Source of the DNA: Pogostemon cablin
Lineage: Eukaryota > Streptophyta > Magnoliopsida > Lamiales > Lamiaceae
Length of the DNA stretch: 64,000 bases
NCBI GenBank assembly: GCA_023678885.1
Contig: CM042998.1
Location: forward strand, 3,847,820-3,911,819
Direction of reading: 5' to 3'
In this document: one piece after another, positions 55,163 to 64,000 of the stretch
How the letters are laid out: the number at the start of each line of letters is the position of its first letter
Position numbering within the stretch: position 1 is the first letter of the stretch
The notes under the pieces: model-generated
What the model was told of the DNA's origin: nothing
What the model saw: only the letters and a program-made list of their open reading frames with translations
Database searches by the model: none
Program-made: the position numbers and the translations under genes

Positions 55163-56830
55163 TTAGCATATACTGATCAGATTCTTGCACAACTCAAATT
55201 TTGAGGTTGCAAGAGCCTTAGTTAGGAAATCTGCTGGATTCTTTGTAGTATCAACTTTGTAGACTACTATCATCCCTTCTTCTATCATGTCTCTCAGAAA
55301 ATACAATCTTACATCTATGTGCTTAGTCCTTTCATAGAATCCCTGATGCTTAGACAAGTGTATAGCACTCTGATTGTCACAGTTGATGTCAACTGATTTT
55401 TGTTCAATCCCAAATTCACTTAGGATTCCAACCAGCTACATACCTTCTTTTACTGCTTCTGTTAATGCAATGTACTCAGCTTCTGTTGTAGACAGAGCTA
55501 CTACTGGTTGATGTGTTGCCTTCCAACTAATGGCTGTACCAAATAGGCAATACACATAACCTGACAAAGACTTCCTAGTGTCTAGATTAGCTGCATAATC
55601 TGCATCAACATAACCTTCAAGAAACTCATTATTTGAAGTTAATTTCTTGAACTTCAGACCTGATGTAAGTGTCCCTCTGATGTACTTTTGTATTCATTTA
55701 ACTGCTTCCCAATGCTCTCTACCAGGATTGCTCATGAATCTACTTACTAGACTCATTACATATGTAAGATCCGGCCTGCAGCATACCATGGAATACATTA
55801 AACTTCCAACAACATTTGCATAAGGAACTTTCTCCATTTCCATTATCTCATTTCTGGTTTTAGCTGATTGCATAGTAGACAAATTGATACCCTGCTTTAC
55901 TGGTATTGTAACTGATCTGCTCAAGTCCATGTTATACCTCTTGAGCACCTTTTCCAAATACACATTTTGATAAAGTCTTATTGATCCATCAACTCTGTCT
56001 CTATCAATCTGCATCCCCAAGATTACCTTTTCTTTCCCTAAATCCTTCATGTCAAATTCAGCTTTAAGCATCTTCTTAACTGCTAAAATACCCTCCATGG
56101 ACTTACAAGCAATAAGAATATCATCAACATACAATAGTAAGAACATGTGATACTCACTGTCATGCTTGAAATATACACAGCTGTCATAACAAGACCTCTT
56201 GAATCCACAACTGATTATGTATTCATCAAATCTTAGATACCACCTTCTTGGACTTTGCTTCAATCCATACAGTGATCTAAGAAGTAAGCATGCTTTAGTT
56301 TTCGATTCTTGTACAGAAACTCCCTCTGGAACCTCCATGTAAATTTTCTCCTCAAGCTTACCATGTAAGAATGTTGTAGTAACATCCATCTGATATAATT
56401 CCAAGTCATATTGAGCTACCAAGGCTAGCAAGATCCTGATGGAACAATGTTTAACAACTGGAGAAAAATCTCAGTATAATCTATTTCCTCTCTTTGTGAA
56501 AAAACCTCTTGCTACTAGCCTTGCTTTGAATCTAACTCCACCTGAATCCTTAGGTGCAGTTTTCTTCTTGAATATCCACTTACAGCTGACTAGTTTCTAA
56601 TCTTTGGGCCTTTTAACAACCTTCCATGTCTTATTTTTCTCCAGAGACAGCAGCTCTTCTTGTACAGCAACATTCCACTTATCACTTTCTTTACAAGTAA
56701 CAACTTTCTTGTAGTTCCTAGGCTCATAAGCATCTACATCAACTGCAGTGTATAGAGCAAAAGACACCATATCAGCCTCAGCATATCTAGCTGGAGGTCT
56801 AATGGTCCTCCTCCCTCTGTCTCTAGTCAA
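55163..56830 (-). pseudogene. element C reverse transcriptase and RNase H
   Basis: The frames 56830-56597 and 56431-55694 give RT: YQMDVTTTFLHG (first catalytic Asp; family consensus has KTAFLHG), then YVDDILIACK, the catalytic pair. A break between 56597 and 56431 separates the two. At 55678-55680 a TGA replaces a Trp codon. RNase H continues through YVDADYAA and STTEAEYIAL, meets a TAG at about 55442, and ends at 55163 in KHIDVRLYFLRDMI and NPADFLTKAL. It is clearly related to functional copia polyproteins but non-functional. Confidence 0.88.
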
Positions 56831-58379
56831 CTGAAGCTATTCAATAGCTCATTAGTCTCTAAAACATCATCATCTCCTGTCTCAGCTTCTTTCCTTATCT
56901 CTTGATCAGATTCAGTAATAACTTCTTGTTGTTTTCTCTGATCAGTTCTGGAAGACTCCACCTCAAGCTCAGCTTCATTACTTCTCTGAGTTTGTTTCAT
57001 AAGTGGCATTATATTTTCATTGAAAGTAACATCCCTGCTTATCATAAACTTGTTATTTTCAATGCACCACAACTTGTATGCTTTAACACCCTTTGGATAT
57101 CCTATCATCATACATTTAACAGCTCTAGGTGCTAGCTTATCTTGTTTTATGTGTGCATAAGCTAAGCAACCTAATACCTTGAGCCTGCTGTAGTTTGCTT
57201 GCTTTCCAGACCACACCTCCTGTGGTGTTTTAAAATTCAGTGCAGCTGAAGGACTTCTATTGACAAGAAAGGCAACAGAAGTAACAATTTCTCCCCAAAA
57301 ACTCTTGGCAAGACCAGAACTACTAAGTATACACCTTACCCTTTCCAACAGTGTCTGATTCAATCTCTCAGCTACACCATTTTGTTGAGGTGTACCAGGA
57401 ACTGTCTTGTGTCTCACAATTCCCTTTTGCTTGCAGAAGTTATTAAACTTCTCAGAGCAGCATTCAAGCTCATTATCAGTCCTGAGTGTCTTTACCTTGG
57501 CATTACAGCTATTCTCTACTTCAACAAGCCAATTCTTGAAAGTTTGAAATTCTTCATCCTTTGTCTTCAAGATGTATACCCAAACTTTCCTACTGTAATC
57601 ATCTATGAATGACATATAGTACCTGCCTCCACCTCTTGTTGGTGTTCTTGAAGGCCCCCATAGGTCTGAATGTATGTATTCAAGCCTACTTTTACTATTA
57701 TGAACACCTGCTCCAAATTTAAGCCTCCAGGCTTTACCAATTATGTAGTGCTCACACTGATCAAGCTTATCTGATGAACTAGTAGTAATAGCTTTTTGTC
57801 TAGCCAATTCTTGTAACTCCTTCTCACTGATATGTGCTAATCTTCCATGCCACAGATACATCTCATAACTTGCTAATGCTGAATTATTTTGACCAATAAG
57901 TGTCCAGCCATCAAGCAAGTATAGGTCTCTCTGTCTGATGCCTCTCATGACTTCTGATTCTCCCTTCATTACTGTGAGAATCCCTTTCTTTAATTCACAA
58001 ACATATCCCATGCCATCTAGTACTCCCATGAGATCAAATTCCTTTTCAAAGCAGGAACATATCTTACCTCTGAGAGCATCCTGATTCTTCCATCATGCAT
58101 CTTTAGCTTGATAGAACCAATTCCTTTAATCTGACATGTATGATCATCACCAAGAAGAACTGATCCAACATTGTAGATCTTCAAATCATTGAACCACTGT
58201 TTCATTGGAGACATGTGGAATGAACAGCCTGAATCAAGTACCCATCCATCTGCCATTTTTGTTGAACTAATGGACAGAACTTCAATGTAATTTTGGTCAT
58301 TCTGATCATGTATACCAGCAACCTGATTTGCTTGGCTTTTCTGTCCTTGCCTATCAGCTTCATCTTTCTTGGCCTTCAA
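56827..58379 (-). pseudogene. element C protease and integrase
   Basis: From 58379 the frame gives the protease box WVLDSGCSFHMSP. A frameshift near 58025 moves the reading to 58029-56827. Pre-integrase WHGRLAHIS and CEHYIIGK form the zinc-binding site, but the last Cys of the usual CEHC is Tyr. The core has HSDLWGPS (Asp), LRTDNELEC (Asp, with Glu replacing the usual Gly) and NGVAERLNQT (Glu). The GKQANYSRLKVLGCLAY segment and the C-terminal domain follow. Confidence 0.88.
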
Positions 58380-59150
58380 TGCCTTTAACTTGTAACAATT
58401 CTTCTTGTAGCGATCAGGTTCATGACAATGGAAACATTTTCTACCTTCTTTGTCTCCGGATCGATCATTCTTCTTATCTTGTTTCCTGTCAGATCCCCCT
58501 TTCTTGTTATTCTTCTTACCATGATCATTTCTTTAGACCATTAATCCCTCACCTGATCCATTGCTTCCCTCTGAAACTTTCTGAAGTTCTTTTGTCTTCA
58601 GAGCCATTACAACCTCTTCTGAACTTATTGTTTCTCTACTTCCAAATGACAAAGTGTCTTTAAGATTTTCAAAAGACTTTGGAAGTGCAGATAACAAGAT
58701 CACAGTCTTATCTTCATCCCTTAGTTTCACATCAACATTTTCTAAATCATCTAGAACCTTAGAAAACTCATCAAGCTGAATCAAGATAGGCCTATCCTCT
58801 ACCATCTTAAAGGAATATAACTTCTGCTTAAGATATAAATGGTTAGCCAGAGATCTTACCGTGTAAAGATCATCAAGTTTCTTCCATAATCCTCTAGCGG
58901 TTGTTTCTCTCTGAACCTCCCTTAGTGCCTTGTCACCGAGGCACAAGATTATGGCACTCAATGCCTTTTCTTGCATCTCATTATCTGCTAACAGTGCCTG
59001 TGCATCCACTGCAACAGCTTCGTTTTCAGGAGCCTGTTGAATTGCCTTCACCAGCCCTTGCTGAACTAGGATGGCCCTCATCTTGATCTTCCACAATCCG
59101 AAGTCGGATTTCTCCGTGAACCGCTCAATGTCAAACTTTGAAGTCACCAT
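58380..59150 (-). pseudogene. element C gag with damaged zinc knuckle
   Basis: The ATG at 59150-59148 opens a 205-residue copia gag (FTEKSDFGLWKIKMRAIL, ALREVQRETTARGLWKKLDDLY, LKQKLYSFKM, LLSALPKSF). It ends in a premature TAA at 58533. The same frame continues through a Lys/Arg/Asp-rich linker to the zinc knuckle CFHCHEPDRYKKNC (about 58400-58440). There the conserved His of CX2CX4HX4C is Arg. The frame is shared with the protease, as is normal for copia. Confidence 0.88.
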
Positions 59151-59202
59151 GCTATCTTCCTTTCTTCAATCTCCTTCTTGATTGCCTCTGAACTGGTCTG
59201 GT

Positions 59203-59220
59203 TTCCCACATACGGCGCCA
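59203..59220 (-). promoter_or_regulatory. element C primer-binding site
   Basis: The minus strand reads TGGCGCCGTATGTGGGAA, two bases from the 5' LTR. It is unlike the initiator-Met site used by element B and almost the same as the site of the gypsy element A. Confidence 0.8.
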
Positions 59221-59222
59221 GT

Positions 59223-59823
59223 TGACAAGAATTCGCACCACACTCTATGTGTTCAATATGAATTCCCATGGAAAACGTTTTGAATCAAGAAGTTTTGAAT
59301 GAAGAAAACTAACTATGAAGAAGATGTGTGTGTGTGTGATTCAGAAAGTAAATTGCGATGAGGATTTAGAGTGGTTCGGTCAAGAATGACCTACGTCCAC
59401 TATAGGATGAGCTTCTCTATTAATCAATGTGAAAAATGGTGTATGAGTACAAAGAAAAACTGACAGAATCAGCTATATATATACACTCCTCATGCAGCTG
59501 CAAACTTACGGGACGGTTTTGACGAACCAACTTTGCAGCTATATTTCGGTTACCAAACGATTGAGTTTTTAACTGAATCAAACTCTCTTGCATAGACCAC
59601 GTGTAGGACTATAAAAACCACCTGATAACCACCCTAGAAAGATCTAGATAACCACCGCAAAATATCTTCAAAACAGTCTGCCCACACTGTGCAACCGTTG
59701 TATGATTTCATGTGTGCATCTGCTGCTTCATTCCTGACGTATGCATGCAGCTTCACCATGCATGCTCTCATTCTGTAAACCAATCTCAACACTTCACCAT
59801 GCATGAATATGATTTACTTCACA
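59223..59823 (-). repeat. element C 5' LTR
   Basis: 601 bp, plus-strand ends TGACAAGAATTCGC and TTTACTTCACA. Very similar to the 3' LTR; only a few substitutions and small indels seen by eye. A TATATATATA box lies at about 59475. Confidence 0.92.
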
Positions 59824-59828
59824 GGTAT

Positions 59829-60386
59829 GTTTTGCCCATAATATAATATTTTGTTTAAAAAGATAATGACAATATTTCTCCAATGAAAGAGTGAATGATT
59901 TTTATTGTTTGAGTAAAAAAAAAATCTAAAAATGAAGGGTGCGGACAAATATTTATTATATTCAAAGGTACAATGTTTAATTACTAAATGTACTCGATAA
60001 TGATTTTTTTCAAAAAATTATGATCATGTCATTGTCGAGTGAAGGATTTTTTATTTTTTTTTTATTTTGGGCATATTTAAAATTCCTTAAAATCATGGCA
60101 ACAAACATTTTTTTTCTCTCCATAAGGACACTGCTCCCAATTACTTCATTTTGTTTTGAGTGTAGATAGGAATGAGAAAGTTAAATTTAGAATTGATTGT
60201 TATATTATTGTGGCAAGTAACATGAGAAAGGGTATGCAGCAGTCTCCCTTGAATTGCTTAACTGATTTTTATGTTGTAAAATTAGTACTATGATAGGTGA
60301 ATAATTTCTCTTTGTTCTAACCCTTCCTCTTAATCACTACACCTTGGGGATTTCTGGCCATCGAACCTACGTTCAAGCTTCCTTCC
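59829..60386. other. spacer and promoter region of PARG1
   Basis: AT-rich, with poly(A/T) tracts, and no gene. The last about 80 bp, more GC-rich (CTTCCTCTTAATCACTACACC...), are likely 5' UTR. Confidence 0.45.
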
Positions 60387-63329
60387 ATGGATTCCGGGGA
60401 TGTTTTGCGATCTTTTCTGCCGTTTCTTCCTCTAACCCTGCGATCCTCCGCCCTCTTCTGGTCGCCGACGGTCCTTGATGCCCTCAAATCTCTGTCCAAG
60501 GGACCCACTCATAGCAATGTCAACTCTGGTCAACCTTTTGCCCTCGCCCTTGACCACCTAAGGAATTCTCTTGGCTATCGTTCTCTCCATCCTTCTGCCT
60601 CTCTCGGCTTCTCCCTCTTCTTCGATGATGTGAGTTCTCCTGCCTTCTTCCTTTTTAATGATTTTTGCCAACTAGTTTCAATTTACTGCGTTTTCAATTT
60701 TTTTGTTTTCTTCATTTAAAGAATAATTATACAAAATCCTGTCAGTGATGAATGAGGTGGAGAAGCCACATTTTATTTTGATTGGTGTTTTATTTTATAA
60801 CTATGAATCCATGAATATTTTCTATGCCATCACTTTAGTCCAAACGAATGTGGTCTAAGATGATTAGGTGGTAACATGTGCATCACTTTTTTAGTTATGA
60901 CGCCATGCAAATCTTTTTATTTTTGTATCCATGTTTGGTTCTGGTTTTTAGTGCTTTGAGTATATTTTCAATGTAATTTGATCGTGTATAATTTTATCCA
61001 AGTTTCTGTAAATATGGATCATTGAACTTGTAAACTGGTTGCTTTTAAAACTTGCCCTTTTCTTTCACTGAAGTTGTGGGCATGACGGTAGTGGTGAAGA
61101 TCATTTTTGTGTTGTGTCGACAAAGAAGAGTACATAGAGGTTATTGTTGAGAATTTGTTTTATTGGTTCTTCAGTTGATGAGTAAGAATGATGCTAAGAA
61201 GTGGTTTGAGGAGGTAGTTCCACAACTTGTTGATTTGCTATTGAGGTTGCCAGCTTTGTTGGAGAAACACTATGACGGAGGAATCTTCAATGAAATAGAA
61301 ACTGGTCTTAGATTACTGGAATCACAACAGCCAGGCATTGTATTTCTCAGTCAGGTAAGGCTGTGTTGCTTTAAGAATGATCACAGAAAACCCTTAACCC
61401 AAAACAAAGAGGGAAAGGAAGGAGAGAATAGAAGAAACTTCCAGAACAAAACAATGGAAGGAGACATATTGTCATCAGTATAATTTGTGGATAAACATCT
61501 TTTCCTGCCCTTATTAAGGAATTCTCTAAACTGTGAAATGATTTCAATTTCCTTTACTTATTCAGTTTGGCTGCATTAATTCACAAATACAGCCTCTAAG
61601 TTTTTGACATTCAGGAATTGATTGCTGCGCTTCTGGTTTGTGCGCTTTTTTGCTTGTTTCCTACCAGTAATAGAGGCGCCAAACATCTTCCCAATATCAA
61701 CTTTGATGATTTATTTGCGTATGTTTTCGACCATTGCTTCTTTTTTTTTTTAATAGTGGGTATGTTTGCATATTTGTGAATATAGCTAGAAAACTTTTGA
61801 AGTCTTTGTCAAGTTTAACATATAGCTGAGTGTATCTGTGTTGTAAATCTGAGTTATGCATGGTTTTCATTGTATTCCGTTATCCTTAGCCCAATTGATG
61901 ATGTGATTTTCTGTTTCATGCTCATTTTCTCCCCTATTTTTAGGTGCCTCTATGAGTGCAATGATGTGTATCAGGAGCATAAAATAAAGTGTCTGGTTCA
62001 TTATTTTGAGAAGATATGTACGAACATGCCTGTTGGGAATGTCTCCTTTGAGAGAAAAGTTCTCCCTTTGAAGAACAGCCTGTCTAACATTTCTTACCCA
62101 GAGCCTGAATTTTGGAGCAAGTCTAATGTTTCTCTCTGCCCGTTAGAGGTATGGATTAGCAATGAATCTGATACAAAATCTAGGTTAATTATAAATTTAA
62201 ATTTCTTGATGATCTCTTAATCTTATCATGCACGCTAGTTTCCTTTAATCTGTTTTTTTTTTATGGTAACAGATATGCTAGCTCTTTTGTTATTATATGC
62301 AATTTGTAGCCAACTGATTTTATTCAAAAGTTCCCTCGCACCTTTTCTAACAAAGCCAAAACAAACCCATTAAAGACAATCCTCCATTCGCACGTGATGC
62401 TTAGTTTGCTTGCTATGTCACAACCTTGTGCTAATAGCTTGTTAGTGGTAAAATACTCACAGTTAAAACATGGCTTTGTTTATAATGTGGTATAGGTTCA
62501 TACTTGTGGTATGATTGAAGATCAGCCTGCTGAATCTCTTGAAGTTGATTTTGCAAATAAATATATCGGAGGTGGTGCGCTAAGTCGGGGCTGTGTACAA
62601 GAAGAAATCCGTTTCATGATCAACCCAGAATTGATTGTCAGCATGCTTTTCTTGTCATCAATGGCGGATAATGAGGCCATTGAGATAGTTGGTGCAGAGA
62701 GATTCTCAAATTACAGTGGCTATGCTAAATCATTTCGTTTTTCTGGAGACTGTGTGGATAAGAAAAGCATGGATACGATGGGTAGGCGCAAGACAAGGAT
62801 AATTGCAATTGATGCTCTGTGTCACCCCGGAAAGAGACAATACAGAGTTGGATGTCTCCTTCGTGAAACTAACAAGGCACTTTGTGGCTTTTTCGATCAA
62901 AAGAAGCTCCAAAGATATAAAATGTTATTTGAGGAAAGTGGAACAAAACAGAGTAGTTCTGGTGGTTTTGTTGAAGCAAATAATGAAAGCAGTAGTGAGG
63001 AGAGTATGAAGATTGTAGATGAGATTGGTATTGCAACAGGGAATTGGGGTTGTGGTGCATTTGGGGGAGACCCGGAAGTGAAAGCTGTAATCCAGTGGTT
63101 AGCAGCTTCTCAATCTCTAAGACCGTTTATTTTATACTACACATTTGATTTAGAGCCACTACAGAAACTTGAAAAGATAGTGACGTGGGTTCGGTCTCAG
63201 GGATGGACTGTTGGCGAAGTTTGGAATCTTTTGGTGGAGTACTCCACTCAGAGGGTAAACGGAGAAACTAGAGTTGGCCTATTCAGTTGGCTTCTTCCCG
63301 ACAATGCAATGGATCTTGACGTGCCCTAG
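60387..63329 (+). CDS. PARG1: poly(ADP-ribose) glycohydrolase
   Basis: Five exons (60387-60629, 61175-61354, 61615-61718, 61944-62148, 62496-63329) join in phase to 521 residues. The enzyme removes ADP-ribose polymers from proteins in the nucleus, opposing PARP in DNA-damage, clock and immune signalling; the Arabidopsis homologue is TEJ/PARG1. An N-terminal helical domain (LRLLESQQPGIVFLSQELIAALL) comes first. The macrodomain fold follows. Catalytic loop: GGG at residues 269-271 and QEE at 279-281 (ALSRGCVQEEIRFMINPEL), both complete. After MADNEAIEIVGAERFSNYSGYA comes a Ser/Glu-rich linker (about residues 395-420), shorter than in Arabidopsis as I recall it. The C-terminal part (TGNWGCGAFGGDPEVKA) is well conserved. 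The start fits the family's known N-terminus. Confidence 0.95.
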
Positions 63330-64000
63330 CCAGATGGTTTGTTATAAGCAAATTTCAGAGCTCTCTGAAATATACGAGTAGTTTGTATGGTAAGTGTAAA
63401 CTTTGATGTTAGTGTAGTGTAGGTAGAGTTGTTAGCAAACTAGACATTCGGTGAACAACTCATGACTTGGCTCGGTAAGTGTTTGTTTATAAACTCGTTT
63501 AAAATCAATTTTTTTGGTTGGTGGATTATTCATGGAGTTTCATCCAATTCACATTCCTGAGTGACTTTGGGAGCTATTTGTTTTAACAGCTGTGAATGAG
63601 AAACGTGTCTGGGATTTTGTATGAAAGGATGCTGAATATGACTGTTTCACGGAATAGCCAATTCTAAAGGTACTTGTTTAGTGATTGGCAGGCCAATATA
63701 AACTAGTATTGAAATGTGTTTATAGGATAAATAAATGTGTTCCCAAGTAGAAGAATTACTAAAGCTGTATAGGTGATCCGGAATGGAGGCGGAAGGGAAG
63801 ATAATCTGAGGATTCCGATTGTTCTTCAACAAAATCGGCATAAAAAATGCGACGATGATGAGAATAATGACAGCGAAAACGAGCAGAATGGGAGGAGGCT
63901 ACATCAGTCCTTTAATTGTTCTGCTTCATAATCGTATTGTATTGCAACATTCTAGATGTTGCGTTCCTCCACTGAGTGAACAACACTTGCTGAGAAATTC
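63330..64000. other. 3' flank of PARG1
   Basis: 3' UTR and spacer. 63430-63510 has a short AACTCATGACTTGGCTCGGTAAGTG...ATAAACTCG stretch resembling small foldback elements. A minus-strand frame at 63647-63841 shows no recognisable domain and is not called a gene; the window ends before more context appears. Confidence 0.4.

Larger units (their letters stand above)
54436..59823 (-). mobile_element. element C: Ty1/copia LTR retrotransposon
   Basis: The LTRs at 54436-55037 and 59223-59823 (sense: TGTGAAG...CTTGTCA) are flanked by a perfect 5-bp duplication GGTAT (54431-54435 and 59824-59828). Gag, protease, integrase, RT and RNase H follow in copia order on the minus strand. The outermost base pair of the 3' LTR has changed (TA for CA on the plus strand). 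Several stops and frameshifts make it defective. The gag and RT wording resembles the Tork/Tnt1 group, though this is an impression and not a tested placement. Confidence 0.93.

Noticed and set aside
1..64000. CRISPR array, bacterial operon or plasmid features
   Set aside because: Repeats are MITE- and LTR-type, and genes have GT-AG introns and plant protein families. Nothing prokaryotic was seen.

Overview
This is plant nuclear DNA: AT-rich, with genes split by GT-AG introns, plant-specific protein families (a P-class pentatricopeptide protein, germin-like proteins, a plant-type poly(ADP-ribose) glycohydrolase) and dense LTR retrotransposons, MITEs and a SINE. The proteins fit a eudicot. The species cannot be named from the sequence; an asterid is only a guess.

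Layout. 1-5.5 kb holds the 3' end of one or two unrecognised genes, then a duplicated, decayed wall-associated-kinase-like stretch. A MULE-like transposon (about 2721-4463) carrying a broken carboxylesterase gene sits inside that stretch. 7.1-10.1 kb is an MMTAG2 homologue on the minus strand. 10.5-14.2 kb is MITE-rich spacer. 14.4-15.7 kb is a small mitochondrial IF1-like gene. 16.4-32.0 kb is one complete 15.6-kb Ty3/gypsy Tat-type retrotransposon (element A, minus strand, AGTTT target duplication). 33.6-34.5 kb is a non-autonomous hAT element. 36.0-38.2 kb encodes deoxyhypusine hydroxylase. 38.4-41.2 kb is a cluster of MITEs, a Stowaway element and a SINE. 43.5-45.2 kb is an intronless PPR gene. 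Two germin-like genes (46.3-47.0 kb minus, 53.6-54.2 kb plus) are separated by a 5.2-kb decayed copia element (element B, inserted into a MITE). A second copia element (element C, 54.4-59.8 kb, minus strand, damaged gag-pol) follows. 60.4-63.3 kb is PARG1.

The host genes are unrelated housekeeping or stress genes and do not form a pathway. They cover translation-factor hypusination (DOHH), ADP-ribose turnover (PARG1), organelle RNA processing (PPR), ATP synthase control (IF1-like) and apoplastic cupins.

Most unusual content: (1) element A carries two antisense multi-exon ORFs, each with a Transposase_28-type domain followed by coiled-coil and acidic regions. The element has lost most of its reverse transcriptase but kept matching LTRs and target duplication. 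(2) The deoxyhypusine hydroxylase gene has lost the segment encoding the second of its four His-Glu metal-binding motifs; an intron remnant stays in frame in its place. (3) A carboxylesterase gene fragment lies between compound terminal inverted repeats of a MULE-like element. (4) A foldback MITE family with ends reading CTCTTGTGAGAC occurs at least seven times. All calls come from reading the sequence; no database search was run.
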